A DNA stretch of 64,000 nt, taken from contig NZ_FOTF01000002.1 of the NCBI RefSeq assembly GCF_900114485.1, forward strand, positions 216,373 through 280,372, in the 5' to 3' direction. The notes under the pieces were generated by a model. It searched no databases, had not been told where the DNA came from, and saw only the letters and a list, made by a program, of their open reading frames with translations. The position numbers and the translations under genes are program-made. The number at the start of each line of letters is the position of its first letter. The first letter of the stretch is position 1. Below are positions 18,358-29,580 of the stretch, one piece after another. This DNA comes from Loktanella salsilacus. Lineage in GTDB: Bacteria; Pseudomonadota; Alphaproteobacteria; Rhodobacterales; Rhodobacteraceae.

Positions 18358-20463
18358 CTAGTTCTGGCAGGTGGCGGGCGTCACTTGGGGCATGCCATTG
18401 GCCGAAAAGCCCTGCAATTCCACCGACAGCCCGTAATCCGTCGTCGGCTCTACCGTAGTGGAAGACGCATAGCTGCGCGAGACCGAAAGCGAGACGGTGA
18501 CGCATTCGTTGCTCCACCCTAGGTCGATCCCGGCGCTGACCGGACTGTCGCGGGCGACGTCATATCGCGCGTCAAAGCCCAGATTCCACGTATCAGACAC
18601 GTCAACCGCGCCCTCTAGGCTGTATTCGGACACCACCGGTCTGTCGATATTGTTATCGGCGGCCTGCCAGATATAGCCGCCCGCCAGCTGCACGTCTGGC
18701 CGGTTCCAGAACACCCGCGCCGTGGCCAGCGTGGTCGTGCCATCGTCCTGCAACAAGCCGCGCGCGTCAAAGGTCAGCCCGCGCGGCAGTGCAATTTGAG
18801 CCGCGACCAGCCAGTCAGAGGCCGCATTGCGCTGACCAGAGGTCAGGGTAAAGGCGCGGTTGGTATCGCTGCGCAGAATGCGGCCAAAGCCCAGCTGCGA
18901 TGTCACGCCCTCTGACCCGCTGCGCGTCCACGTTAGCCCCAGGGCCAGCTTGGTCGATGCCTCTGCCGCGTCTTGGCCGCTGAATTGCGTCAGCGACAGC
19001 AGGTTGCCTTCGTCCAGTTCCGGGCGGGCGCTATCCTCGTTCGGGGGCAGATCGCCGACGGGGTGGGAATAGGTCAGCGCAGCCACCGGCTCCAGCACAT
19101 GCCGCGTCTTGCCATTGCTGCGCACCAGCGGATAGCGCAGTTCGGCCTGCACATAGGGCACCAGCCGCGCCAGCGTTGGGTCATAGTCGACGGCGTCATT
19201 CAGTTGCCAGACATCAGCCTCTAGCGCGCCCGTGGTCGTCAGCAGGACGCCGGTCGATGACAGCCAGTCCTTGGACCAACTGGCCGTGACGCCGGTGCGG
19301 GTCATATCGCGCCCCGCATCACCGATCGCCTCGCCATAGCGCAGCAGCGTGTCGACGCTGCCGCCCAGCGTGACCGTGCCGCCAATCGCGGGATAATAGC
19401 GCCGGACAAAGGCGCTTTCACCGACCAAAGGCGGCAGGCTGGCGTTTTCTTCGTCATCGCGCAGGGTCTGGTAATAGGACAGACTGGCAGAGGCCGCGAA
19501 ATCATCCGTCACCTTGGTCAGCGCCAAAATGCTGGACAGCCGGTCCGTGTCGCTGATGCTATAATCGCTCAGGTATGAGCTGTCAGAGGCGGTCTGGATG
19601 TCGAATTGCAGCTTCACACCGCCGCCGACGTCAATGTCGCCTGTCGCGTACAAGTAGCCGCGCAGATCGCTGTCGTCGTTCAAGCTATCCTCTGACACCG
19701 AGGTGGTGATCGTGACATCGCCCGCCGCAAAGGCCTGCCGATAGCGCAGGCCAAGGGTGGCGGTTTCCGTCGCAAGGAACGGCGTCAGCAGCAAATCGCG
19801 GTCATCCGCCAGCGCAATGTAATAGGGGACCTTTAGCCCAAACCCGAGCGAATCGTTGGTGACGATCTGCGGGATCAAAAGGCCCGTCGCCCGTGTGTTC
19901 GTCGGGTCGGGCAGGCGCATATAGGGCAGGTAGAGGATTGGCAGACCCTTAATCCGAAAGGATGCATTGGTGAAATACAGCTGCTGCGCGTCTTCGTCAT
20001 GCAGCACCTTTTCGGCGCGAATTTCCCACAAAGGGGCCTCTCCGCTGCAAACTTGGCAGGATGTCACCGCCGCCTTGTAAAGCTGGCTGTAACGCCCGTC
20101 CGCCCGGTCGATCTGGTTCGCCGCCAGTTGCAGCTGCTGGTCCAGCACCAGCCGCGCGCCCAGCAGGACGCCGTTTTCTAGCTTGGGATCGATGTCGGCC
20201 TGATCGGCGGTCAGGATTTCGCCATCCGCGCCGGTGATCAGGATCGGCCCCTCGATCAGTAAACGGTCGCTGGGTTTGTCATAGGTGATGCGGCTGGCCT
20301 GCAGGCGGTTGCCTTCATACAGCACCTCGATATTGCCGGTGGCGATCAGGCGATTGCGTTCCACGATATCGACCGTGTCGGCCACCAAAGTCGCCGCCAT
20401 CTGGGCCGCCACAATCTGCGGGGCCAAAGCCAGTGCGGCCACAAGTGTTCCGAAAAACCGCAT
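18358..20463 (-). CDS. lptD: LPS-assembly outer-membrane protein LptD
   Basis: The 701-residue protein has a signal peptide (MRFFGTLVAALALAPQIVAAQ) and an N-terminal OstA/LptA-like jellyroll domain (about residues 25-150). A long beta-barrel rich in alternating hydrophobic residues and Asp/Ser turns follows. A CQVC pair in the N-terminal part and a late cysteine near the C-terminus could form the family's structural disulfides. LptD with LptE puts lipopolysaccharide on the cell surface. The ATG shares one base with the lptG stop; I reject an upstream start inside lptG. Confidence 0.93.
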   Translation of the reverse strand: MRFFGTLVAALALAPQIVAAQMAATLVADTVDIVERNRLIATGNIEVLYEGNRLQASRITYDKPSDRLLIEGPILITGADGEILTADQADIDPKLENGVLLGARLVLDQQLQLAANQIDRADGRYSQLYKAAVTSCQVCSGEAPLWEIRAEKVLHDEDAQQLYFTNASFRIKGLPILYLPYMRLPDPTNTRATGLLIPQIVTNDSLGFGLKVPYYIALADDRDLLLTPFLATETATLGLRYRQAFAAGDVTITTSVSEDSLNDDSDLRGYLYATGDIDVGGGVKLQFDIQTASDSSYLSDYSISDTDRLSSILALTKVTDDFAASASLSYYQTLRDDEENASLPPLVGESAFVRRYYPAIGGTVTLGGSVDTLLRYGEAIGDAGRDMTRTGVTASWSKDWLSSTGVLLTTTGALEADVWQLNDAVDYDPTLARLVPYVQAELRYPLVRSNGKTRHVLEPVAALTYSHPVGDLPPNEDSARPELDEGNLLSLTQFSGQDAAEASTKLALGLTWTRSGSEGVTSQLGFGRILRSDTNRAFTLTSGQRNAASDWLVAAQIALPRGLTFDARGLLQDDGTTTLATARVFWNRPDVQLAGGYIWQAADNNIDRPVVSEYSLEGAVDVSDTWNLGFDARYDVARDSPVSAGIDLGWSNECVTVSLSVSRSYASSTTVEPTTDYGLSVELQGFSANGMPQVTPATCQN

Positions 20464-21557
20464 TAACCGTCCTCGCGTTGTAGCAAAATCCCCAAGGCAA
20501 CACCTGCCGCCGCCAGCGGCGGTGCCCAAGCGGCCAGCGCAGCCGGCACATCGCCGTTTTCACCCAATATCTGAGCGAAGTTGCGGATGAAATAGATCGT
20601 AAAGGCCAGCAGGATCGCGCTCATCACATTTAGGCCCACCTTGCCGCCGCGCTGCGGACGCATGGTAAAGGCCGCACCGATCAGCATCATCGCCCCCAGA
20701 AACAGCGGCTGCGACAGCTCCATCTGCAACCAGACGATATGGCGCTGCGCCGAAAACCCTGCCGATTGCAGCCGCTGAATAAAGGCAGGCAGGTCCCAGA
20801 TCGAAATCGAGCTGGGCGTGCCAAAGTTATTGCGGATCTGATCCGCCGTCAGGCTGGACGAAATGCTGGCCGTGGCGGACACCGTCGCCGCCGCCTCTGG
20901 CGTGTCGGCCGTGTTGAACGGCCATGTCTTAACCCCGTTGAGCGTCCATGCGCCGTTATTGAGCACGGCAATATCTGCCTTGATCCGCGATTGCGGCATG
21001 CCGTCCGGGGCAAAGGTCAGGAACGTCGCATCCCACAGCGTCGTGCCCGACAGGTTGGTGCGGGCCGCGTGAATAACCGTCTGCCCGGTGTCATCGCCTT
21101 GCCGCAGCCATAGGCCAGAGGATGACAGCGACAGCACCGATCCGCCGCCGCGCAGCGTGGCAACCTTGCTTTCAAACGCCCGCGATGTCGCCGCGACAAC
21201 CGGGTTCATCACGGCAACCCCGATCGCGCCAATCAGGACCGACACGATCAGCGGGGCCAGCAGCAACCGCAAGCCAGACCGCCCCGCCGCGCGTGTGACC
21301 ACCAGCTCTGACGACCGGGAAAGGCCAAGGAACATCGAAATACTGGCGATAATCATGATCAGCGGCAGGATTTGATACACACCGCTGGGCGCATCAAGCA
21401 GCGCCAGATCTAGGATATCGCCAAAGCTGCCCGCATCCCCGCCATAGCGGCGCAGGTTGTCGGCCAGTCCTAAAAACGTCAGGATAATCGCAAAAATCCC
21501 AAAGATCGCGCCAAAGATATAGGCGAACCGCCGGGCGAAATACCGATCAAGGATCAT
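20463..21557 (-). CDS. lptG: LPS export permease LptG
   Basis: This is a 364-residue YjgP/YjgQ-family protein with six membrane helices: three in the first about 110 residues, three in the last about 100. A periplasmic beta-jellyroll sits between them. The DRYFARRFAYIFGAIFGIFA opening is typical. LptG pairs with LptF and the ATPase LptB to lift LPS out of the inner membrane. Four-base overlap with lptF and one-base overlap with lptD indicate tight coupling. Confidence 0.93.
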   Translation of the reverse strand: MILDRYFARRFAYIFGAIFGIFAIILTFLGLADNLRRYGGDAGSFGDILDLALLDAPSGVYQILPLIMIIASISMFLGLSRSSELVVTRAAGRSGLRLLLAPLIVSVLIGAIGVAVMNPVVAATSRAFESKVATLRGGGSVLSLSSSGLWLRQGDDTGQTVIHAARTNLSGTTLWDATFLTFAPDGMPQSRIKADIAVLNNGAWTLNGVKTWPFNTADTPEAAATVSATASISSSLTADQIRNNFGTPSSISIWDLPAFIQRLQSAGFSAQRHIVWLQMELSQPLFLGAMMLIGAAFTMRPQRGGKVGLNVMSAILLAFTIYFIRNFAQILGENGDVPAALAAWAPPLAAAGVALGILLQREDG

Positions 21558-22684
21558 GCCGCAGCCCCCAGCTTAGGTTTGCGTTTGAACAGATAGGGGC
21601 GGGATGCGACGAACAGCAAGGTGCAGATCATCGCAAAACCCGCGACGACGGCTAGATAACTGGCAAACCACATCTGCGGCGACGTGCGCGCCATGTTCAG
21701 ACCCGTCGTTTCAAGCGATTTGATCACGATAATCAACACGATGGCAAAGATCACCTGCGGCCAAACACCAAAGCGGCTGAAACTGCCGATCATCAGCGCC
21801 GAAAACCCCAGCAGCGCCGCCACGGTGCCCAGCACGGATTGGGAAATCCGGTCATGCGCCTCTGTCACCAGCTGCGCCTCTGTGCGGCCTGTCTCGGCTG
21901 CCAAGGCCGGGGTGGGCGACAGTAGATCCCAGGTCATCACCTCGCGCGAATTGCGATTGGTGCGCGGTGTGATGTTCATCATGCTGCCGATATTATAGGA
22001 AAAATCCGCAAACTCTGTCACGAAGAGCCGCTGATCGGGGCCGCGCAGGTTTTGCGCCATACCGTCCACCATCACCAGCTGCGCATCGCCGTCGTTGCGC
22101 ACAAGGTAGGCGCGCCGCGCGGTATAGGTGACTTGGCTTTGCGGATCGCGCAGGTCGGACAGGAACACATCCTGCAACTCGCCCTCTGGCGTGATGGCGC
22201 GGATGTAGACGGTGATCCCGTCGGTGGGTTCGATGAACTGGCCCTCGGTCAGGATGCGGGCGGTGATGTTCTGGGCAATCTCGGCCTGCCGCTCGTTCAG
22301 GATCGTGGACGACAGCGGCACCAAGATATGCATCAGCACTGACATCAGCAGCGCCACGATCAATCCAAACGACAGCACCGGCCGCGCCATGCGCCACGGG
22401 CTGAACCCCGTCGCCTGCACCACGACAAGCTCGCTATCTTGGCTCATGCGGTTGGTCACATAGACCGATGCGGCAAAGGCTGACAGCGGCAGCGCCAGCC
22501 GGATCACATTGGGCAGCGATAGCATGATCAGTTCAATAATCACGCCAAAGCCCTGACCGTCAGCAATCAGCTGGTCAAACAAACGCACAGCGGCGTTGAT
22601 CCAATAGATCAGCACCAGCACAAGGCTAAAGAAGCCAAAGGTCACCATCAGCTGGCTGATCATGTAGCGGTCGAAACGGGCCAA
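21554..22684 (-). CDS. lptF: LPS export permease LptF
   Basis: The 376-residue partner of LptG has the same six-helix plus jellyroll layout, with RFDRYMISQLM at the start and the LALPLSAFAASVYVTNRMSQDSEL coupling-helix region. I chose the TTG at 22684 because AGGA lies ten bases upstream and the RFDRY segment is typical of the family; the first ATG is seven codons further in. It heads the leftward block that continues through lptG, lptD, surA, pdxA and rsmA. Confidence 0.92.
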   Translation of the reverse strand: MARFDRYMISQLMVTFGFFSLVLVLIYWINAAVRLFDQLIADGQGFGVIIELIMLSLPNVIRLALPLSAFAASVYVTNRMSQDSELVVVQATGFSPWRMARPVLSFGLIVALLMSVLMHILVPLSSTILNERQAEIAQNITARILTEGQFIEPTDGITVYIRAITPEGELQDVFLSDLRDPQSQVTYTARRAYLVRNDGDAQLVMVDGMAQNLRGPDQRLFVTEFADFSYNIGSMMNITPRTNRNSREVMTWDLLSPTPALAAETGRTEAQLVTEAHDRISQSVLGTVAALLGFSALMIGSFSRFGVWPQVIFAIVLIIVIKSLETTGLNMARTSPQMWFASYLAVVAGFAMICTLLFVASRPYLFKRKPKLGAAA

Positions 22685-22814
22685 GGGGATTACTTCCTGC
22701 GCAGCGGTTGCGGCAAACTAGACCAAGGCCGCGTCCACCGAAACTGCAAACTGGCCATTGCGGCGCAGGGCCGCTAGCTAGGGGCAAACGAGTTGCCACA
22801 GCCAAGAGGCCCCC

Positions 22815-24281
<1,467 letters not shown>

Positions 24282-24737
24282 ATGGGCGCCGTCTATTTCT
24301 ACCACCTGACCGACAGCCCGCTGGAAGACGCCCTGCCGCAGATCCTTGACCGGGCCCGCGCGCAGGGCTGGCGTGTGCTGGTCCGGGGCCGCCGCCCGGC
24401 GCTGCTGGACCGGCTGGACAAGGTGCTGTGGAACGGACCAGAGGATAGTTTTCGCGCCCACGGGCTGGCTGGAACGCAGGACGCGGACCAGCCGATCCTG
24501 CTGGGCGCGGATATTGCGTCAGACGGTTTCGACTGCGTAATCAGCGTGGACGGGGCCGATCTGACACCGGCCGAGATCGCAAGCGCGCAGCGCGCCTGCA
24601 TCATGTTCGACGGTCACGACGGCGACGCGCTACAACATGCGCGCGGTCAGTGGAAATCGCTGACGGGCGCTGCGGTTGCGGCGCAGTACTGGGCGCAAGA
24701 CGACGGCCGCTGGATCAAAAAGGCCGAAGCTGGGTAG
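24282..24737 (+). CDS. holC: DNA polymerase III chi subunit
   Basis: This is a 151-residue HolC-like protein. Family signs are YFYHLTDSPLEDALPQILDRA at the start, the WRVLVRGR strand, the WNGPEDSFRAHG loop and the YWAQDDGRWIKK end. In E. coli chi bridges the clamp loader and single-strand binding protein. It directly abuts pepA without a gap, so the two are co-transcribed. Confidence 0.92.
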   Translation: MGAVYFYHLTDSPLEDALPQILDRARAQGWRVLVRGRRPALLDRLDKVLWNGPEDSFRAHGLAGTQDADQPILLGADIASDGFDCVISVDGADLTPAEIASAQRACIMFDGHDGDALQHARGQWKSLTGAAVAAQYWAQDDGRWIKKAEAG

Positions 24738-24769
24738 GTGAAGCCTTTGGCTGCCGCAATCCGTCTGGG

Positions 24770-24862
24770 TTAAAACGTGTAGGTCGGATCGAAGTCTTCT
24801 GGCAGTTGGTTTGACGCAGCGCAGCCCGCAAGGGCCAGCATCAGGATCAGGGTCAGTCGCAT
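24770..24862 (-). CDS. Very small predicted lipoprotein (30 residues)
   Basis: This short gene reads MRLTLILMLALAGCAASNQL and then PEDFDPTYTF. A basic start, a hydrophobic core and the lipobox LAGC predict lipid attachment at Cys14, leaving a 17-residue mature peptide. AAGGTG lies six bases before the ATG. It begins four bases after the stop of the aspartic-protease gene, so both are likely one transcript. Function is unknown; a shorter entericidin-like or anchor peptide is one idea. Confidence 0.6.
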   Translation of the reverse strand: MRLTLILMLALAGCAASNQLPEDFDPTYTF

Positions 24863-24866
24863 GGTG

Positions 24867-25445
24867 TCACCTTGTTAAAATCAGCGCATCGTCTTTGATC
24901 TGGATGTTACTGAAATTGCGCAAATAGGTCATCCCCAGAAGCGAGCCATCCATCTGCCCTTCGTTCACCACCGCAGGCACATCCGCCAGTGTCACATCCG
25001 ACAGCGTGACTTGGTCCAGCGTGACCTGCGCCGTGCGCACCACGCCATTGGCGGTGCTGGCCTGTCCCAGATAGCGCAGCGCGTCCGTATCAATCCCGGC
25101 CTGCTGCGCATCATCCTGCGTCAGAACGACCTGAGAGGCCCCGGTGTCGACCATAAACGTGATCGGCTGCCCGTTCACATCCAGCCGCGCATAAAAATGA
25201 CCGTCGGATTGGCGCGGCAAGGTGATGGCACCGCCTGCCGTGATGCTTTGCTGCGGCGCAACGCTGCCGCGAATATCGCCCCACAGGCCTGCCGCTGCGA
25301 TGAAGCCCACAAAGATGAGGCCCCAGATGCTGGCTTGCTGCGCGACTTTGCCCATCTGGCCCCGTTGACTGACGAAATAGCTGGCTGCAATCGCGCCGCC
25401 CATCAGGGTCAGATAGCTGATTTGGATGATTTGATCAGTATTCAT
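24867..25445 (-). CDS. Retropepsin-like aspartic protease, TIGR02281 type
   Basis: The 192-residue protein has two N-terminal hydrophobic segments (about residues 8-25 and 38-57). A clan AA protease domain carries the single catalytic motif FMVDTGAS, so activity needs a dimer. The end SLLGMTYLRNFSNIQI is typical of the group. It should sit in the inner membrane with the protease domain in the periplasm. Physiological substrates are not known. The small lipoprotein gene follows at once. Confidence 0.88.
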   Translation of the reverse strand: MNTDQIIQISYLTLMGGAIAASYFVSQRGQMGKVAQQASIWGLIFVGFIAAAGLWGDIRGSVAPQQSITAGGAITLPRQSDGHFYARLDVNGQPITFMVDTGASQVVLTQDDAQQAGIDTDALRYLGQASTANGVVRTAQVTLDQVTLSDVTLADVPAVVNEGQMDGSLLGMTYLRNFSNIQIKDDALILTR

Positions 25446-25462
25446 GCGTTAGCATATAGGGG

Positions 25463-26089
25463 TTAGCCTGCCAGACCGAAACCCTCGAGCCCGTCCAGTA
25501 TGAACTGCACCGACAGAGCCGCCAGCAACATGCCCAGCAGGCGGGTCACAACGTTGATGCCGGTTTTGCCAAGCATTTTTTCCAGCAGGCCGGCCGCCAT
25601 AAACATGGCGAACACCATGCCGATGACAATCATCATCACACCCAGCACCGCGCCAAAGCCCATGGCATCGTCCGCCTGACCTGTCAGCAGGATGATCGTA
25701 GCGATGGCACCCGGCCCGGCGATCAGCGGGATCGCGAGGGGAAAGATTGAAGGATCGTGTGCGGGATCAATGGCGTCATCCGCATTGTCCTGACGCCGCG
25801 CCTGACGCCTTTCGAACAGCATGTCGAGCGCGGTAATGAACAAGAGCACACCGCCCGCGATCCGGAAGGCGTGCATCGAGATGCCGACAAATTCCAAAAG
25901 CGACTCGCCGAAAAAGGCGAACATCAGCAGCAGGCCAATCGCAACAAGGCAGGCGCGGGCCCCAATCGCCCGGCGATGGGCTTGGGTCATGCCTTGGGTC
26001 ATTGCGATGAAAAGCGGCGCCAGACCGATCGGGTCGATCACGATGAACATGGCCGTAAAAGCGGCGATCAGGGCGGGCAAGTCGGTCAT
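25463..26089 (-). CDS. MarC family integral membrane protein
   Basis: The 208-residue protein has about six hydrophobic helices and the MarC/UPF0056 marks: FIVIDPIGLAPLF in helix 1, FAFFGESLLEFVGISMHAFRIAGG in helices 2-3 and the PLAIPLIAGPGAI loop. MarC proteins were once tied to multiple antibiotic resistance, but that link was withdrawn and their function is unknown. It is on the same strand as the aspartic protease, 17 bases upstream of it, so joint transcription is possible. Confidence 0.9.
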   Translation of the reverse strand: MTDLPALIAAFTAMFIVIDPIGLAPLFIAMTQGMTQAHRRAIGARACLVAIGLLLMFAFFGESLLEFVGISMHAFRIAGGVLLFITALDMLFERRQARRQDNADDAIDPAHDPSIFPLAIPLIAGPGAIATIILLTGQADDAMGFGAVLGVMMIVIGMVFAMFMAAGLLEKMLGKTGINVVTRLLGMLLAALSVQFILDGLEGFGLAG

Positions 26090-26107
26090 GGGTGCGGCCT
26101 TTGGTTT

Positions 26108-26218
26108 GCCTCCGGCGGGAGTTTATCTTGCAAGGTGATATGGGGGCATGTTGAGGCAGAGGGGTCGCCGGGGGCAAGGGGTGGATGCCTCCGGCGGGCG
26201 TATTTTTCGAAAAAACGA
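26108..26218 (+). repeat. Two intergenic repeat copies, B and C
   Basis: Copy B (26108-26139) and copy C (26187-26218) both start GCCTCCGGCGGG and stand 79 bases apart between marC and the next ABC-F gene. Copy B has a changed T-tract. Copy C ends in CGAAAAAACGA instead of the usual AAGATGAA. Both point opposite to the flanking genes, so they are not simple terminators for them. Confidence 0.65.
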
Positions 26219-26244
26219 GGCTGGGTGCCGCGCTAGGCCAAGGG

Positions 26245-28098
26245 TCAGCCTTTTTCGGCTTTTTCCAGCTTTTCAAGAGCCGCCATCCACATGGCTTCGG
26301 CGCGGCCGAGGCCTTCCATGACTTCAGCGTATTTCTTGTTCCACGTTGCCAGTTCGCCAATGCGGCTGTCATCGTAGAGCGCTGGGTCGGCGAGCTTTTT
26401 CGCCAGCTTGTCGCGCATTTCGTTGATCTTATTGACCCGTTCTTCGCCTTTGCGGGCGTCAGAGCGGAGGGCCATGATTTCCTCTCGGGTCGCTTTTTTG
26501 ACCTTCGGGGCAGCGGGCTTGGCTTTTTCCTGTTGCTTTTCAGGCGTCAGCAGCATGCGGCGATAGGCGTCAAGGTCGTCGTCATAGGGTGTGACGTTGC
26601 CGCCCTTGACCAGCCACAGCCGGTCGGCGACCATCGACAGCAGGTGCATGTCGTGGCTGACAAGGATGACGGCACCGGAATAGGCGGTCAGCGCGTCGAC
26701 CAAGGCTTCGCGCGATTCGATATCAAGGTGGTTCGTCGGCTCGTCGAGGATCAGCAGGTGCGGCGCGGGCAGGGTGGCGAGCAGCAACGACAGACGCGCC
26801 TTTTGACCGCCCGACAGGCGGCCTACGGCGGTATCGGCTTGGTCAGCGCCAAGGCCAAAGCCTGCAAGGCGCGCGCGCAGCTTCGCTTGGCCTTCTTCGG
26901 CGCGTTCACGCAGCAGGTGTTCCAGCGGGGTTTCTTCGATCCGCAGCTCGTCCACCTGGTGCTGGGCGAAAAAGCCGATGCGCAACTTGTTGGACGTGAC
27001 CATGGTGCCGCGCGCCAGTTCCAGACGGTTCGACAGCATCTTGGACAGGGTCGATTTACCCTCGCCGTTGCGGCCCAGCAAGGCGATGCGGTCGTCTTGG
27101 TCAATGCGCAGGTTCAGGTCGTGCAGCACGATCGTGTTGCCGTAACCCACAGCGCCGCCTTCGACGCTGATGATGGGCGGCGACAGCTCTTCTGGTTCGG
27201 GGAAGGTAAAGACGGTGCGGGCCGCGTCAGCGGGGACGCGGATCGTCTCCATCTTTTCCAGCGCTTTCACGCGGGACTGGGCCTGCTTGGCCTTGGATGC
27301 CTTTGCCTTGAACCGGTCGACGAACTTTTGCAGGTGTTCGCGCTTTGCGTCCTGCTTTTTCGCAGCCGATGTCAGCAGCGCGATCTTTTCAGCGCGCTGG
27401 CGGGCAAACATGTCGTAGGTACCCGTGTAGTAGATCAGGCCCTTATTTTCGAGGTGCAGGATGCCACCGACAGAACGGTTCAGCAATTCGCGGTCGTGGC
27501 TGACGATCAGTACGGTATGAGGGTATTTGGCGATATAGGCTTCAAGCCAGAGCGCGCCCTCAAGGTCGAGGTAGTTTGTCGGCTCGTCGAGCAGCAGCAG
27601 GTCAGGTTCGGAGAACAGAACGGCGGCCAAGGCCACACGCATCCGCCAGCCGCCAGAGAAGGCAGAGCAGGGCATGCGCTGTTCTTCGTCGGTAAAGCCC
27701 AGACCCTTGAGGATCGTAGATGCGCGGCCTTCGGCGCTCCAAGCGTCGATATCGGCAAGGCGCGTTTGCACGTCTGCGATGCGCATCGGGTCGGTGGCGG
27801 TTTCGGCCTCGGCCAGCAGCGCCTCGCGCTCTACGTCGGCGCGCAGCACGGTGTCGAGCAAGGACACCTCGTTACCGGGCACCTCTTGGCTGACGCCACC
27901 GATCTTCCAGCCGCGAGGCAGGGAAATGGTGCCGGTGTCGAGGATCATCTCGCCACGGATAATGCGGAAAAGTGTCGTCTTGCCGGTGCCATTGCGACCG
28001 ACCAGTCCAACCTTGTGACCCGTTGGAATGGTGACGCTGGTGTTTTCCAGCAGCGTGCGGCCTTCGACGGAATATGTGATGTCTGAGATTTTGAGCAT
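26245..28098 (-). CDS. ABC-F family ATPase (YheS-like)
   Basis: This is a 617-residue soluble tandem ABC protein. Walker A segments GRNGTGKTT (first) and GRNGEGKST (second), signatures FSGGWRMR and LSGGQKAR, and LLLDEPTNYLDLE and LILDEPTNHLDIE are intact. The 80-residue linker is basic. The C-terminal stretch from about residue 520 is Lys/Glu-rich and coiled-coil-like. It differs clearly from the Uup-like protein at 5.9 kb and is closer to the YheS group. The likely role is in ribosome function, inferred from family. Confidence 0.88.
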   Translation of the reverse strand: MLKISDITYSVEGRTLLENTSVTIPTGHKVGLVGRNGTGKTTLFRIIRGEMILDTGTISLPRGWKIGGVSQEVPGNEVSLLDTVLRADVEREALLAEAETATDPMRIADVQTRLADIDAWSAEGRASTILKGLGFTDEEQRMPCSAFSGGWRMRVALAAVLFSEPDLLLLDEPTNYLDLEGALWLEAYIAKYPHTVLIVSHDRELLNRSVGGILHLENKGLIYYTGTYDMFARQRAEKIALLTSAAKKQDAKREHLQKFVDRFKAKASKAKQAQSRVKALEKMETIRVPADAARTVFTFPEPEELSPPIISVEGGAVGYGNTIVLHDLNLRIDQDDRIALLGRNGEGKSTLSKMLSNRLELARGTMVTSNKLRIGFFAQHQVDELRIEETPLEHLLRERAEEGQAKLRARLAGFGLGADQADTAVGRLSGGQKARLSLLLATLPAPHLLILDEPTNHLDIESREALVDALTAYSGAVILVSHDMHLLSMVADRLWLVKGGNVTPYDDDLDAYRRMLLTPEKQQEKAKPAAPKVKKATREEIMALRSDARKGEERVNKINEMRDKLAKKLADPALYDDSRIGELATWNKKYAEVMEGLGRAEAMWMAALEKLEKAEKG

Positions 28099-28140
28099 GG
28101 CCGCCGCATAGCAGAGGCGGCGGCCATGGGAAAGCGGGGT

Positions 28141-29580
28141 TTATTGCCGTTCTGCTGCGACGTCGCGGTTCCAGATCGTCGGATCAATGCCGTGGCCCAT
28201 ATCGGGGTGTTCCTTAATGCGGAACAGCGGCACCTTGCCGGCCTTTTTCTGGGCAAAGTAGTCTATTGTCAGACGCTTAACCGTGCCCGACAGGATCAGG
28301 ATGGCGACAAGGTTGATTGTTGCCATCACCGCCATGCTGGCATCTGCCAGATTGAACACGGCGGATACAGGCTGCACCGCACCCCAAATCACCATGCCCA
28401 TCGCCGCCGTTTTCAAGATCAGCAAGGGTGTGCGCCCGCCAAGGCCCAGAAACTCCATCGCGGATTCCGAGTAGGAATAGTTGCCGATGATAGATGTGAA
28501 GGCAAAGAACAGAATCGCCACGGCGATAAAGATCGGGCCTGCGCTGCCGATGTGTTCGGACAGGGCGTTCTGCGTCAGGACCATGCCTTGCGCGCCGTCA
28601 GGGCCGTAATCCACCGCACCAGACAGCAGGATCATTAGCGCCGTCGCCGTGCAGATCAGCAAGGTGTCGATAAACACGCCCAAGCCCTGCACCAGACCTT
28701 GGCTGGAGGGGTGATGCGGGCTCGGCACCGCAGCCGCCGCGATGTTCGGGGCAGAGCCCATGCCAGCCTCGTTGCTGAACAGACCGCGTTTCACGCCGTT
28801 CATCAGCGCGGCCATGATCCCGCCGGTAAAGCCGCCAGCGGCCTGTTCGAACCCGAAGGCCGATTTCACGATCAGCGCCAGCATGGCGGGCACTTCGGTG
28901 ATGTGGATCGCGAGCACATAGATCGCGACGAGCAGATAGATGCCTGCCATCGCGGGGACGATTTTCTCTGCCACATTGGCGATGGACCGGATGCCGCCAA
29001 AGATCACGATGCCCGCCAGCGTCGCAATCACAAGGCCCGTCACGATGCCCGGCACGCCAAAGGCCTGCGTCATCGCCTCTGATATCGAATTGCTTTGCAC
29101 AGCGGAAAAGATCAGGCCGAAGGACAGGATCAGGCAGATGGAAAAGGCATAGCCCATCGTTTTGGACCCGACGCCATTCGCCATGTAGAACGCAGGCCCG
29201 CCGCGATACTGGCTGTCGGCGTTGCGGACTTTATACAGCTGCGCCAGTGTCGATTCGGCGTAAGCCGTCGCCATGCCGACCAGCGCCACCATCCACATCC
29301 AGAAAATCGCGCCCGGTCCGCCCAGATAGATCGCGACAGCGACCCCGGCCAGATTGCCGGTGCCGACCCGGCTGGCCAGCGAAATGGTCAACGCCTGCAG
29401 CGGGGTGATTCCATCACTTGATGTCTCGCGCGATCCGATGATGACGCGGAAATACTCGGGGAAGTGGCGGAACTGGATGAAGCCCAGTCGCACCGTGAAA
29501 AACAGGCCTACGGCCAATAGGCCATAGACCAGCACATAGCCCCACAGCACGTTGTTTAGAAAATCGACGACCAGATTCAT
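28141..29580 (-). CDS. Sodium:alanine symporter, AGCS family
   Basis: The 479-residue membrane protein has ten or eleven hydrophobic helices. AGCS marks are LTISLASRVGTGNLAGVAVAI near residue 65 and GMGSAPNIAAAAVPSPHHPSSQGL near residue 270. Members import alanine or glycine with sodium. The hydrophilic C-terminus (PLFRIKEHPDMG) should be cytoplasmic. It lies 42 bases upstream of the ABC-F gene on the same strand and is divergent from ndk. Confidence 0.93.
   Translation of the reverse strand: MNLVVDFLNNVLWGYVLVYGLLAVGLFFTVRLGFIQFRHFPEYFRVIIGSRETSSDGITPLQALTISLASRVGTGNLAGVAVAIYLGGPGAIFWMWMVALVGMATAYAESTLAQLYKVRNADSQYRGGPAFYMANGVGSKTMGYAFSICLILSFGLIFSAVQSNSISEAMTQAFGVPGIVTGLVIATLAGIVIFGGIRSIANVAEKIVPAMAGIYLLVAIYVLAIHITEVPAMLALIVKSAFGFEQAAGGFTGGIMAALMNGVKRGLFSNEAGMGSAPNIAAAAVPSPHHPSSQGLVQGLGVFIDTLLICTATALMILLSGAVDYGPDGAQGMVLTQNALSEHIGSAGPIFIAVAILFFAFTSIIGNYSYSESAMEFLGLGGRTPLLILKTAAMGMVIWGAVQPVSAVFNLADASMAVMATINLVAILILSGTVKRLTIDYFAQKKAGKVPLFRIKEHPDMGHGIDPTIWNRDVAAERQ

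Noticed and set aside
26185..28086. 633-codon open frame opposite the second ABC-F gene
   Set aside because: Antisense shadow of an intact ABC-F gene; no ribosome-binding site or family features.
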